A stretch of DNA of 64,000 nucleotides from CAYRWR01 sp964428015 (GCA_964428015.1 CAYRWR010000011.1:21814-85813); one strand, 5' to 3'. Counted from the first letter of the stretch, positions 1-9,144 are shown. Made by a program: numbers and translations. The notes: generated by a model not told the origin, from the letters alone.

Positions 1-3000
1 TTCAGCCATGGCCATGATAGCCTGGCTGGTTGTCACCAGGGGTATCCGGAGCTGGGTTGCCAGTTTACGGATATAAGTATCATCCATATGGGCTTTGGCT
101 CCCGCCGGTGTGTTCAGTATCAGGTGTATATTGCCGTTCTTCATTTCGTCTATCAGGTTGGGACGGCCTTCATTGAGCTTGTAGACCATCTCATTAGCCA
201 CACCGGCTTCACTCAGGAAGCGGCTGGTACCCTGGGTGGCAATGATTTTATAGCCCAGACCAGCCATCTTGCGCAGGGCATCCAGACTGCGTTTTTTATC
301 TACATCGTTGAGTGTGACCAGAATATTTCCGGTTTCAGGCAGCTTCATACCCGCTCCTACCTGAGACTTGAGAAAAGCCCGGCCGAAATCGTGGTCGATA
401 CCCATCACTTCCCCGGTGGATTTCATCTCAGGAGACAGTACAGTGTCCACTTCCGGAAATTTATTAAAGGGCAGAACTACTTCTTTGACACTGATATGCT
501 TAGGCTCACGGTAGCCGGTAATACCCAGATCCCGGAGCTTGACACCCATCATGACCCGGCTGGCGACTTTGGCCCAGGGAATACCGGTAGCCTTACTCAC
601 AAAGGGTACGGTGCGGCTGGCCCGGGGATTGACTTCGATGAAGTAAATCTCGCCGTCCTTGACCGCGTATTGCACATTCATGAGGCCCCGTACATCCAGA
701 CGCTTGCCCATTAGGACAGTCTGGCGTTCTATTTCTTTGACAATCTTAGGATCCAGGGTAAGGGGAGGCAGGATCATAGCCGAGTCACCGGAATGGATAC
801 CGGCTTGCTCGATATGCTGCATGATACCGGATACTACCACATCCACACCGTCACCTACCGCGTCCACGTCCACTTCCTGCGCGTCTTCCAGAAATTTGTC
901 TATGAGAATAGGCCCGCCGGACAGGGTGTCGGCTTCTTCCACCATGTAGTTTTCCAGCTCCTGGGCATTGTATACGATGAGCATGGCGCGTCCCCCCAGC
1001 ACGTAGGAAGGCCGGGCCAGTACGGGATAGCCGATCTTGTCGGCAATTTCCAGGGCTTTTTCCAGGGTACGCGCGGTAGCCGAGGGAGGCTGTTTAAAGC
1101 CCAGCTCTTCGATCAGAGCATGGAAGCGATCCCGGTCTTCCGCCAGATCGATAGCATCAGGACTGGTCCCCAGGATGTTGACCCCGGCTTCTTTGAGGGA
1201 AAGAGCCAGTTTGAGAGGGGTCTGCCCGCCGAACTGCAGGACTACACCCAGGGGTTTTTCTTTTTCGTAAATATTCATCACATCTTCAAAAGTCAGGGGT
1301 TCAAAATATAATTTGTCGGAAATATCATAGTCGGTGGACACGGTTTCGGGATTGGAATTAACCATGATGGTCTCATAGCCGTCTTCCCGCAGGGCCATGG
1401 AACAATGCACACAGGCATAATCAAACTCGATACCCTGGCCGATACGGTTGGGACCGCTGCCCAGGATCATGACTTTCTTCCTGTCATCGGGATTGGACTC
1501 GTCTTCATCCTCCCAGGTGGAGTAAAAATAGGGGGTATAGGCCTGGAATTCGGCGGCACAGGTGTCCACCAGCTTGTAGGTGACTTCTACTCCCAGGGCT
1601 TTTCTGTGCTGCATGATCTGGGGGATGGAGGGCTGGCCTTCCAGAAGGAGAGACAGCTGAGCGTCGGAGAATCCGTTCTGCTTCCAGACTTTGAGCTCCC
1701 AGGCCTGAAGACTGGACAGTTTTCTTCCCCGGATGGTCTTTTCCATATCCACGATCTCTTTCAGATTCTGAAGATACCAGTGGTCTATCTGATTGATGGC
1801 ATAGATTTCGTCAATAGTCATACCCTGTTCCAGGGCATCTTTGAGATAGAGTATGCGTTCAGGGTTAGGGATACGCAGCTTCTCCACCAGAGAGGCGCCT
1901 TTGAGGGCGGGTCCGTTCTGGAAGCCGTGATAGCCTCTCTCCAGACTGCGCAGGCCCTTCTGCAGGGCTTCTTTAAAGGTACGGCCTATGGCCATGGTCT
2001 CACCTACACTCTTCATCTGGGTGCCCAGCACCGGAGCGGCTTCTTTAAATTTTTCAAAGGTAAAGCGGGGAATCTTGACCACCACATAGTCCAGGGTGGG
2101 TTCAAAGGAGGCAGGAGTCTCCCGGGTGATATCGTTGGAGATCTCATCCAGGGTATAGCCCACAGAGAGCTTGGCCGCGAATTTGGCAATAGGGAAACCG
2201 GTAGCTTTGGAGGCCAGGGCCGAGGAGCGCGACACACGGGGGTTCATCTCGATCACTACTACTTCGCCGTCCGCGGGGTTGATGGCAAACTGGATATTGG
2301 AACCGCCGGTATCCACACCGATCTCACGGATGATGGCTATAGAGTAGTCCCGCAGGCGCTGGTATTCCTTATCGGTCAGGGTCTGAGCGGGAGCCACAGT
2401 GATGGAGTCCCCGGTATGGACCCCCATAGGATCAAAGTTCTCGATGGAACAGACGATGACCACATTGTCACGGGTGTCCCGCATGACTTCCAGCTCGTAT
2501 TCTTTCCAGCCCAGCAGGGATTTGTCGATCTGAACTTCGTTTTTAATGGACAGGTCCAGACCCCGCTTGACGATCATTTCGTATTCTTCAATATTATAGG
2601 CTATGCCGCCCCCGGTACCGCCCAGGGTGTAGGCCGGGCGTACGATCAGAGGATAGCCGAATCTTTCTACCGCGCCCAGAGCTTCTTCATAGGAGTGAAC
2701 CACCATACTGTCGGGAACCTTGAGCCCGATGCTGGCCATAGCCTGATTGAAAAGCTCACGGTCCTCGCCTTTGAGGATGGCCTCGTATTTGGCCCCGATC
2801 ATCTCCACATTATACTTTTTAAGTACACCGCTCTCATAGAGCTGTACCGCGGTATTGAGGGCAGTCTGTCCTCCCAGAGTAGGCAGCAGGGCATCGGGAC
2901 GCTCTTTCTCGATGATCTTTTCCACGTATTCCGGGGTGATGGGCTCGATATAAGTGTGGTCGGCAATCTCAGGGTCGGTCATGATGGTAGCCGGATTGGA

Positions 3001-3144
3001 ATTCACCAAAACTACTTCGAAGCCTTCTTCCTTGAGGGCTTTACAGGCCTGAGAGCCCGAATAATCGAATTCGCAGGCCTGACCTATGACAATAGGCCCG
3101 GCTCCGATGATTAAGATCTTGTGGATATCGGTTCGCTTCGGCAT
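1..3144 (-). CDS. carB: carbamoyl-phosphate synthase large subunit, 3' end cut by window edge
   Basis: CarB makes carbamoyl phosphate from bicarbonate, ATP and ammonia supplied by CarA, for pyrimidine and arginine synthesis in the cytoplasm. The minus-strand frame is open for 1048 codons from ATG at 3144 to base 1. It begins MPKRTDIHKI and carries the typical N-terminal GAGPIVIGQACEFDYSG motif. Family members are about 1070 residues, so only the last few tens of residues (end of the MGS-like allosteric domain) lie outside. The order expected is two ATP-grasp halves separated by an oligomerisation domain. A consensus promoter lies 30 bases upstream. carA is not in the window. Identification is secure; long open frames on the opposite strand here are shadows. 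Confidence 0.95.
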   Translation of the reverse strand, partial: MPKRTDIHKILIIGAGPIVIGQACEFDYSGSQACKALKEEGFEVVLVNSNPATIMTDPEIADHTYIEPITPEYVEKIIEKERPDALLPTLGGQTALNTAVQLYESGVLKKYNVEMIGAKYEAILKGEDRELFNQAMASIGLKVPDSMVVHSYEEALGAVERFGYPLIVRPAYTLGGTGGGIAYNIEEYEMIVKRGLDLSIKNEVQIDKSLLGWKEYELEVMRDTRDNVVIVCSIENFDPMGVHTGDSITVAPAQTLTDKEYQRLRDYSIAIIREIGVDTGGSNIQFAINPADGEVVVIEMNPRVSRSSALASKATGFPIAKFAAKLSVGYTLDEISNDITRETPASFEPTLDYVVVKIPRFTFEKFKEAAPVLGTQMKSVGETMAIGRTFKEALQKGLRSLERGYHGFQNGPALKGASLVEKLRIPNPERILYLKDALEQGMTIDEIYAINQIDHWYLQNLKEIVDMEKTIRGRKLSSLQAWELKVWKQNGFSDAQLSLLLEGQPSIPQIMQHRKALGVEVTYKLVDTCAAEFQAYTPYFYSTWEDEDESNPDDRKKVMILGSGPNRIGQGIEFDYACVHCSMALREDGYETIMVNSNPETVSTDYDISDKLYFEPLTFEDVMNIYEKEKPLGVVLQFGGQTPLKLALSLKEAGVNILGTSPDAIDLAEDRDRFHALIEELGFKQPPSATARTLEKALEIADKIGYPVLARPSYVLGGRAMLIVYNAQELENYMVEEADTLSGGPILIDKFLEDAQEVDVDAVGDGVDVVVSGIMQHIEQAGIHSGDSAMILPPLTLDPKIVKEIERQTVLMGKRLDVRGLMNVQYAVKDGEIYFIEVNPRASRTVPFVSKATGIPWAKVASRVMMGVKLRDLGITGYREPKHISVKEVVLPFNKFPEVDTVLSPEMKSTGEVMGIDHDFGRAFLKSQVGAGMKLPETGNILVTLNDVDKKRSLDALRKMAGLGYKIIATQGTSRFLSEAGVANEMVYKLNEGRPNLIDEMKNGNIHLILNTPAGAKAHMDDTYIRKLATQLRIPLVTTSQAIMAMAE

Positions 3145-3173
3145 GTCCTCTCCCCTGAGTGGTAAATTATATT

Positions 3174-3202
3174 ATTATAAAGGAAAGCGGCGTTTTTGTC
3201 CA
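3174..3202 (-). promoter_or_regulatory. sigma70-type promoter of carB
   Basis: On the minus strand TGGACA, a 17-base spacer and a perfect TATAAT stand 30 bases before the carB ATG. Nothing else in the leader suggests an attenuator. Confidence 0.6.
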
Positions 3203-3306
3203 TTGAAGAATGAAGAATAAACTGTAATCAGACTTAGGCTAACGGTTTTTTACTACAAGACCAATCTAACCCAAAAAGCACCAGACTTTTTAAGGTCGCC
3301 CCTGCC

Positions 3307-3906
3307 TTATCTGAACCATTGTGCAACCGGAACTATGATTGGTTTATATACCATGAGGATGAAAACCACCAGCAGGGGAATAACCCCTCCCAGAGATATC
3401 CATAAACGCATACGGAGAAGCCGCATCAGTTCCGCAGGAAGAGAAGCAGCGGCAGGATCTACCTGAGACATGAGGCTCTTGATCTTATACTGGGTAGGTA
3501 TATCACTGATCACCCACACCGCTCCGGAAAACAGAAACAGCAGGAATGACAGAGACAACCAGCCAATCTGCCAAATCTCCCCCATCCCAAAGGTCAGCAT
3601 AATTCCCGCTGTAACAGAGAGAATAATCAGGGGAGAAGAAAAATGAGCATCAAGCCAGGAAACGGTCTCATAAGTATGCAGGATGACATTATTCCGTCCT
3701 GAAGCCAGGCTTCTGGCCTCCCAAAGAATACCGATAACGGCATTGGCAAAAAACAAAGTGACCGTAATAATATGAACAAAGAAAACATGGCTATAGAGAG
3801 CGGGTTTCAGCATCATTTCCTGGAGAGCCATGGGGAAAAGCAGAGCCAGTATGATCATAGCCACCATGATAAAAAGTGAAATAAATAATACGATTTTAGT
3901 TTTCAT
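3307..3906 (-). CDS. DUF2269-like integral membrane protein
   Basis: A 199-residue hydrophobic protein with about five membrane segments (near residues 5-28, 40-62, 88-110, 118-138 and 170-190). The opening segments, the HVFFVHIITVTLFF stretch and the overall length resemble the DUF2269 family of predicted integral membrane proteins, whose function is unknown. The start is supported by AGGAG shortly before the ATG. It stands alone between carB and a divergent pair of AT-rich genes. The family assignment rests on general resemblance and should be treated as moderate. Confidence 0.65.
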   Translation of the reverse strand: MKTKIVLFISLFIMVAMIILALLFPMALQEMMLKPALYSHVFFVHIITVTLFFANAVIGILWEARSLASGRNNVILHTYETVSWLDAHFSSPLIILSVTAGIMLTFGMGEIWQIGWLSLSFLLFLFSGAVWVISDIPTQYKIKSLMSQVDPAAASLPAELMRLLRMRLWISLGGVIPLLVVFILMVYKPIIVPVAQWFR

Positions 3907-4294
3907 TTTTTCTCCTGGCCTGTATGCAGCCCAGTATTCTTCAAAATCATGCCGGCATTAATGTTATCTCAAAATCCGAAATATTTCTACAAAAAAATCA
4001 AAAACAGATAGCCCTGGTTTACATGAAAAAGGGGAGCTAATAAGAAAACAGGTTAACAAGTTATGCCCTATGAAGCCACTAGTACTTTTATCATCAGTCA
4101 ATTATTCATCCTTTTCGCTGAAGGTAACTAAAGGCTTTATTTGCCAGATAATGGGAAAAGAACTAGAATATCAGGTGCCTGGGGGACCAAAAAGCCGGCA
4201 CATCTACTTAATTAATTGTTGTTAATTTATTGACACCAGTGAACCGGTGGCAGGTATTTGTACACGAAAATCAGTCCTTATGGAGTTTAACGTA
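3907..4294. other. intergenic region between divergent membrane-protein genes
   Basis: There is no credible gene in these 388 bases. A possible TTGACA lies at 4230-4235 before the plus-strand gene but lacks a good -10 element. CACTAGTACTTTTA at 4077-4090 resembles the left half of the motif found at 7053 and 9228, but the second half is missing, so it may be chance. Confidence 0.4.
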
Positions 4295-4948
4295 ATGGAA
4301 AAGACACAAAAAAGTATAAAAATGGTTTCCATAGCTCTGTTAATTCAAACAGTCATCTGGCTGATTTTTACTATTATTTCAATGTCCGGAGTAAAATCAG
4401 ATTGGAAAAATGCTGATTTTGTGCGTTGGGCCTCTCATCCCGACTTTTTTTTTACCATCAACTATATTAATGCCACTTTACTAACTCTTGTAGCGATTAT
4501 TTTATTCACTTTAATGTTTAATTACTTTTATCAGAATCATAAAAATCCAGTAATGTTGTCTTTTGTATTTGTTCCCATTTATGGTTTACTGAATATTGTG
4601 TGTTATTCCCTTCAAATTAATATTGTCCCAGCGGTCTCTCTGAATGCCTTAAATAACCCAGACATGTTATTTATTGCTTCACAATTGATACAAGCCAATA
4701 ATCAATCATTAATTGGATTTCTGAACGGTTTGGCCTATGCCATATTAGGTATCCCATCTATTATTTTTGGAACACTTATATTTAGAGAAAAGAAAAAACT
4801 GGCAGGTATTTTTCTGATTTCGAGTGGTTTCATGTCCATAATAGGTATAATAGGCTATATATTGGCTAATCAGATCCTTTCTACAGGTACAATGATAGGA
4901 GGCATAGCCTTTTTAATGTTCTTAATTTTTTCCTCAATAGAATTCTGA
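4295..4948 (+). CDS. six-helix membrane protein of unknown function
   Basis: A 218-residue protein beginning MEKTQKSIKM with about six hydrophobic segments and little else. The start was chosen because GGAG stands nine bases before this ATG; earlier in-frame ATGs at 4247 and 4280 have no clear ribosome site. Its arrangement (paired helices, a GTLIFREKKK stretch followed by two more helices) recalls DUF4386-type membrane proteins, but I see no diagnostic motif. The gene is noticeably AT-rich compared with carB, as is the gene after it, which may indicate acquisition or weak selection. Confidence 0.6.
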   Translation: MEKTQKSIKMVSIALLIQTVIWLIFTIISMSGVKSDWKNADFVRWASHPDFFFTINYINATLLTLVAIILFTLMFNYFYQNHKNPVMLSFVFVPIYGLLNIVCYSLQINIVPAVSLNALNNPDMLFIASQLIQANNQSLIGFLNGLAYAILGIPSIIFGTLIFREKKKLAGIFLISSGFMSIIGIIGYILANQILSTGTMIGGIAFLMFLIFSSIEF

Positions 4949-4996
4949 TCTATATGCATATACTCAAACTAGGTATACCGGTATGTGGGAGAAAAA

Positions 4997-5698
4997 ATGA
5001 ATATACGCAAAAATGTATTTCTAATCATTCTGGTATTGTTGTGGAGTTGCACTCTGATTATTTCCGGTAATCCAATTTTTGCCAATACCTACCAGGATAT
5101 TATCAGTTATTGTCCTGATCTGAATCTTTCTCTGCAAAAGTATGCAGCCGATCAAATTCCGTTGTTTTACAATCCTATGGAAAATTACAGATTGTCTTAT
5201 TCTCAGTTGTCTATTCTTCCCATTGAGGAAACTATTGAGTCCCAGGATTTGGCGGCTTTATTTCAGAAGGTTATGGGAGATGATTTCCAGACGATGTGGG
5301 CACAGGGACTGCTCCTGGCTTGCAGAGATGACTGCCCCTATAAAAATATGTATTTTGTGCACCGAAAAAAAAACTCATATAGCATATTCAGTTTTAATGA
5401 CTGGAACGGTATGCTGGAAAAAGAAAACTGGGCTTTCAGCAGCAAATTACAAAAAGAATACTTTGCTCTGGTATTCAATATGTTCTTCCAGGACAGGAGC
5501 CGTTTCTCTACCGCATGGTGGGCCGAACCTACCCAGGTGAATATAATAAAGCTTGAAACTAATTTTTCAGTCACCCTGGCTGTATCTAAAAAGCACTGGA
5601 ACTGGTACAATCAGGAAACAGATATGGTTCATAGAAAAGCTGAAATAAGTGCAGATTTCCAGGGAAGGATAGCTTCTATCCGGCTGGTGCAACCCTGA
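4997..5698 (+). CDS. secreted protein of unknown function
   Basis: A 233-residue protein with a clear signal peptide: a basic start (MNIRKN), a hydrophobic core to about residue 22 and a plausible signal peptidase I site after FA near residue 29. It should be exported; no membrane segment follows. The start was chosen for the GGGAG five bases before ATG. It contains a cysteine pair (CRDDC) and many aromatic residues but no motif I recognise. It follows the membrane protein by about 50 bases on the same strand, so the two may be co-transcribed. Confidence 0.6.
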   Translation: MNIRKNVFLIILVLLWSCTLIISGNPIFANTYQDIISYCPDLNLSLQKYAADQIPLFYNPMENYRLSYSQLSILPIEETIESQDLAALFQKVMGDDFQTMWAQGLLLACRDDCPYKNMYFVHRKKNSYSIFSFNDWNGMLEKENWAFSSKLQKEYFALVFNMFFQDRSRFSTAWWAEPTQVNIIKLETNFSVTLAVSKKHWNWYNQETDMVHRKAEISADFQGRIASIRLVQP

Positions 5699-5819
5699 GT
5701 ATCTGGCTGAATTATTTACCTCTGCTAATAGTTACAAGGGAGAAAACCCCATTAACTCTTCTAAAACAAACTAATGAAATATTTATAATTTCAGGCCGAC
5801 AGTTCCTGTTGCGCTGGAT

Positions 5820-6938
5820 TCAAGGATTAATCTGAATCCAGTTGCTGGCATTATAGAGAGTTCCACTCCCCAGCTGTCCATTTAAATTGTATCCTGTTGC
5901 CCATAATGTGCCGTTATCTTTCAATATAAAACTATGGTAAAAATTTATAAAAATGTCTTTAACCCCGGAACCCACTTCTATCCAGGAATTGGTAGTCTGA
6001 GTAGTCCCGTTGCCCAATTCTCCTACATCATTCAAACCAGTGGCCCATAGGGTGCCGTCATTTTTTACAGCCAAACTATGCGCGGCACCTACAGAAAAAC
6101 TCCGGATACTATTTAGAACCTGGGTCCAATTGGAGAGGTCGGTGTTGTCACCTGTCCCCAGTTGTCCGTTTTCGTTTCTACCCGCGGCCCATAGGGTGCC
6201 GTCATATTTCATGGCCATACTAAAATATGCCCCGCAGTCAATGCTTTTTACCGCATTCAATACCTGAGTCCAGTTGCTCCTATCCTGTCCTGTACCGGTA
6301 CCCAGCTGCCCGAATTCGTTGTAGCCGGTAGCAAACAGAGAGTCATCGTTTTTCAAGGCCAGACTGTGATATTGGCCGGCAGCCATACTGCGCACATCAC
6401 TTAATACCTGTATCCAGATCACTGAATCCTGGAGAGTGCCGTTGCCAAATCCGCCCCCGCCATTGTACCCCGTAGCCCATAGGGTACCGTCTGTCTTGAG
6501 AGCCAGGCTATGCATATAGCCCGCGGCTATCCCCTTGACCCCGGTCAATACCACAGACCAGTTACTGATGCCGGCCCGGTTGCCGTTTCCCAGCTCCGCG
6601 TTTTGATTGTATCCTGTAGCCCATAAACTTCCGTCCGTCTTGAGAGCCAGACTATGCTTAAAGCCTGCCGAGATATCCTTCACCCCGGTCAGCACCAGTA
6701 TCCAGTTGCTGGTGTTTATGTCATCTCCATCTCCAAATTCACCCACATCATTTTGTCCGGTAGCCCAGAGACTACCATCATTTTTCAGTACCAGGCTGTG
6801 ATTTCGGGCTGGTGCTACTTTTACTATAGAGGGTGCCTGGTCAGACTCTGACAAGGGGCTACACCCCACCCCCACAACACTGTATACTCCTAAGCTAAAA
6901 AGTAGTACTCTTTTGATAAAAACTGTTTTTCCTGACAT
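5820..6938 (-). CDS. RCC1-repeat lipoprotein (seven-bladed propeller)
   Basis: A 372-residue predicted lipoprotein. The signal segment ends in a lipobox (VVGVGC). From about residue 42 to the end it consists of seven consecutive RCC1-type repeats of 48 residues; a typical unit reads HSLALK-DGTLWATGYN-GQLGNG-SNW-QVL-GVK. Seven units match the seven blades of an RCC1 propeller, so the protein is probably one complete propeller tethered outside the cell. The ligand is unknown. RCC1 domains in bacteria are usually binding platforms. The last repeat ends shortly after SNW. The gene has an 18-bp motif 115 bases upstream shared with the CBM21 lipoprotein gene, and a perfect palindrome next to its ribosome site. 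Confidence 0.85.
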   Translation of the reverse strand: MSGKTVFIKRVLLFSLGVYSVVGVGCSPLSESDQAPSIVKVAPARNHSLVLKNDGSLWATGQNDVGEFGDGDDINTSNWILVLTGVKDISAGFKHSLALKTDGSLWATGYNQNAELGNGNRAGISNWSVVLTGVKGIAAGYMHSLALKTDGTLWATGYNGGGGFGNGTLQDSVIWIQVLSDVRSMAAGQYHSLALKNDDSLFATGYNEFGQLGTGTGQDRSNWTQVLNAVKSIDCGAYFSMAMKYDGTLWAAGRNENGQLGTGDNTDLSNWTQVLNSIRSFSVGAAHSLAVKNDGTLWATGLNDVGELGNGTTQTTNSWIEVGSGVKDIFINFYHSFILKDNGTLWATGYNLNGQLGSGTLYNASNWIQINP

Positions 6939-6951
6939 GTTAATTCTCCTC

Positions 6952-6971
6952 TTAGAAATAGATATTTCTAA
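6952..6971. promoter_or_regulatory. perfect 20-bp palindrome in the RCC1 gene leader
   Basis: TTAGAAATA-GA-TATTTCTAA is a perfect inverted repeat (9-2-9) directly beside the GAGGAG ribosome site. It could be an operator, or, with its two-base centre, a short hairpin in the transcript that limits access to the ribosome site. Confidence 0.45.
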
Positions 6972-7052
6972 ATAAAAATAAAACTTACTGATTCACCGCA
7001 GTGCATAATACAGTAAATAACAGATAATTTTATTGAAAACATAGACGTTAGA

Positions 7053-7070
7053 CAATAGTACTTTAGTACC
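7053..7070. promoter_or_regulatory. candidate operator, copy 1 (RCC1 lipoprotein gene)
   Basis: CAATAGTACTTTAGTACC, with a GTAC-N4-GTAC dyad core. It matches 17 of 18 bases of the copy at 9228-9245. It lies 115 bases before the RCC1 start and about 20 bases before the -35 position of a possible promoter (TATTAT at 7005-7010 with a poor -35), a usual position for an activator site. Confidence 0.5.
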
Positions 7071-7139
7071 GGGTGCCATAAAATAGATGAACTTATTATT
7101 AAATCTTTCGAGACCCTGAGCAGGGCTGCATGAAAACCT

Positions 7140-8063
7140 TTAACCTGACTCTATATCACAGGCATAACGAGCCTGCTGCTTGATCCATTGTATAAACTCC
7201 ATTCTGGATTGCACTCCAGCTTTGCGATAGATATTGTAAAGATGATTTTTCACGGTTTGAGTAGATATACCTGCTTTGTCAGCAATATCTTTATTGGAAA
7301 GATACCGGTAAAGAAACCGGATTATCTCTCTTTCTTTATCGGTAAAATCAGTGACTCTAAAGGCATCCGTCAGTTTTACAGGCTTATCTTTATGAATTCT
7401 GGAAATAAATTTGATAGTAAAGACAATGTTTAAGATGTTTATCAGGTATACTGGGGCGCAGCCGGCAGGATTTTTGAGATCAATAACAAAGGCATACAGT
7501 AAATCCCGTAATATCCAAAGTGGTATGGATAGTCCCAATACGATAAAAATCCCGTTTGCATAGGCTCTCAATTCCGGGTATTCTATGTTTTTTTTATGCA
7601 CTGCCAGCAATATCCATAAGGAAAGGGCTAAGGCATAGGCTATACCTTTTAAAAGGTAGGTCTCCCAGGAGAGAGTCCACCCCCAGGCCATCTGAATAAT
7701 TTTAAAGGCAAAGACCAGTATCAGGACAGAACTATATAATAAAATAGTTGGGGCTTTTAATCGTTTTTCCAGTATCCTAAACACAAAAAAGCATCCGGAT
7801 AAAACCTGGGATGCCACGGCTAATTTAATGATAAAAATAAACATCTCCTGAAACAGGGGCGACAGAGAAGTTGCTTTAAACAACATCAAAGATTGAAACA
7901 GGATGACTGTAAAAAAAGCCAGCATGTAAAGAAGAATATATAAGATCAGGGCTTTTTTCTGCCGCACAAAATACACAGCCAGTAATATTATGGCTGGGTA
8001 TCCCGCCGCAAATGACAGAATATAGAAGAAATACATGATTTTGAGGAATAATTCCTGATCCAT
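7140..8063 (-). CDS. membrane-anchored LuxR-type transcriptional regulator
   Basis: A 307-residue protein with about seven hydrophobic segments over residues 8-230, followed by a GerE/LuxR-type helix-turn-helix at about 238-295. The DNA-binding part carries FTDKEREIIRFL, LSNKDIADKAGIS and TVKNHLYNIYRKAGVQSR, the usual order of that domain. A seven-helix sensor fused directly to a LuxR DNA-binding domain would let a membrane signal control transcription without a kinase. The gene lies between two lipoprotein genes that share an 18-bp dyad motif upstream, which makes those two genes its likely targets (inference). It has its own consensus promoter. Confidence 0.8.
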   Translation of the reverse strand: MDQELFLKIMYFFYILSFAAGYPAIILLAVYFVRQKKALILYILLYMLAFFTVILFQSLMLFKATSLSPLFQEMFIFIIKLAVASQVLSGCFFVFRILEKRLKAPTILLYSSVLILVFAFKIIQMAWGWTLSWETYLLKGIAYALALSLWILLAVHKKNIEYPELRAYANGIFIVLGLSIPLWILRDLLYAFVIDLKNPAGCAPVYLINILNIVFTIKFISRIHKDKPVKLTDAFRVTDFTDKEREIIRFLYRYLSNKDIADKAGISTQTVKNHLYNIYRKAGVQSRMEFIQWIKQQARYACDIESG

Positions 8064-8092
8064 ACACTCACCATAAATATTAATTATAAAAA

Positions 8093-8122
8093 ATTATAGT
8101 TTATGTTATTCCTCTATGTCAA
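8093..8122 (-). promoter_or_regulatory. sigma70-type promoter of the LuxR-type gene
   Basis: TTGACA, an 18-base spacer and TATAAT on the minus strand, 30 bases before the start codon. The shared 18-bp motif is absent here. Confidence 0.6.
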
Positions 8123-8160
8123 GAAAGCAGTCATGCTCCTTTATATAAAATCTTTCCATA

Positions 8161-8200
8161 AAAAAACCGTCTCCCGGATTATCCGAAAGACGGTTTTTCT
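8161..8200 (-). terminator. rho-independent terminator after the CBM21 lipoprotein gene
   Basis: AAAACCGTCT pairs with AGACGGTTTT around a 15-base loop that itself contains CCGGAT/ATCCG. A T-run follows on the minus strand. It separates the CBM21 gene from the LuxR-type gene. Confidence 0.8.
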
Positions 8201-8223
8201 TCTTTCAACGCAGGGCTTTTTAT

Positions 8224-9144
8224 CTACTTTATAAATGAACCACTGGTAAATTTTAAAGTGTAATCTGACGTAAAGTTATTATCCCAGTATTGGGCATTGT
8301 GGTTGAGATCCTTATAATATACGGCGAATTTGATATCTTTTCCTGTATATGTCCTCTCAGAATCGATATTGACATTCCAGTATTCCACCAAATCCGCACC
8401 CATAGAAGAAGTATAACTATACGTACCGTCATAATCATACCAATTCACCCCGCCATCAAAGGAAATGTGCAGTCCCACTTTTTTGGTGGGGCCCAGATTT
8501 TCTACAGCGATTTTAGCCGTAATGTGATAGGTAGTCAGAGAGGCTCCATAGTAGGAATAGTTGTAGTTTTTATTTTCTGCCGAGATCAGACCGACTTTTC
8601 CTCCCACGGCTCCTCTGGACCAGCCTGTACTTGAGCTGTAGGCCTGAACTTTGTAGTTTTGAGTATCACTTAATTTATCCCAGAAAGTCCCAAAATCATT
8701 AACGTATTTAACCACAAATTCCACGCTTGTCTTACTCAGACTAGCCTGATAGGTAGAAAATACTCCATTGTCCATTAATAAGGTAGCCGCTTTGAATTTC
8801 CAGGTGCTGCCATCGTTGTACCAGATGCCCACAATACGGGTGGAAGCTTTTCCCAGATTGCGAACATGAATCTGAAAAGTGGTACCTGATGTGTAATAAA
8901 TGTAGGGGACGGCATCGACAAGTCGAACCGGGGCTTTTAGCCAACTGGATGGTATATAATAGCCCACTTTAGACCAATCAACCTTGTCTATAAAGCTGGT
9001 TGTGAGAGATAACCCCTCGCCGGAAGCGGAAGGCTCAGAAATAACTTCACTGTTATACTCCTGAGTGGAGTTTTCAGGCAAAGCGGAACAAGCCCCTAAG
9101 ATCACTAATGTCACTGCCAGCACCGACCATGCAAATTTTTTCAT
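8224..9144 (-). CDS. lipoprotein with two tandem CBM21 carbohydrate-binding domains
   Basis: A 306-residue protein with a signal segment and lipobox (LGAC), an acidic/serine-rich linker, then two CBM21-like modules at about 80-165 and 200-290. The second has the family signature almost complete: VENLGPTKKVGLHISFDGG, FAVYYKD, and YWDNN near the end; the first shows VRNLG, FVVKYV and WDKL. CBM21 modules bind starch or glycogen and are best known in amylases and eukaryotic phosphatase-targeting subunits. No catalytic domain is present, so the protein probably captures or senses alpha-glucan at the surface. The start is supported by an AGGAGG ribosome site. Its leader holds the second copy of the 18-bp motif. 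Confidence 0.85.
   Translation of the reverse strand: MKKFAWSVLAVTLVILGACSALPENSTQEYNSEVISEPSASGEGLSLTTSFIDKVDWSKVGYYIPSSWLKAPVRLVDAVPYIYYTSGTTFQIHVRNLGKASTRIVGIWYNDGSTWKFKAATLLMDNGVFSTYQASLSKTSVEFVVKYVNDFGTFWDKLSDTQNYKVQAYSSSTGWSRGAVGGKVGLISAENKNYNYSYYGASLTTYHITAKIAVENLGPTKKVGLHISFDGGVNWYDYDGTYSYTSSMGADLVEYWNVNIDSERTYTGKDIKFAVYYKDLNHNAQYWDNNFTSDYTLKFTSGSFIK

Noticed and set aside
88..3114. Long plus-strand open frames, one of 569 codons
   Set aside because: They lie opposite carB, which fits its family over the whole stretch; the plus-strand translations show no family pattern.
4077..4090. Third copy of the candidate LuxR-type operator
   Set aside because: Only the first half matches (CACTAGTACTTT); the second GTAC is missing.
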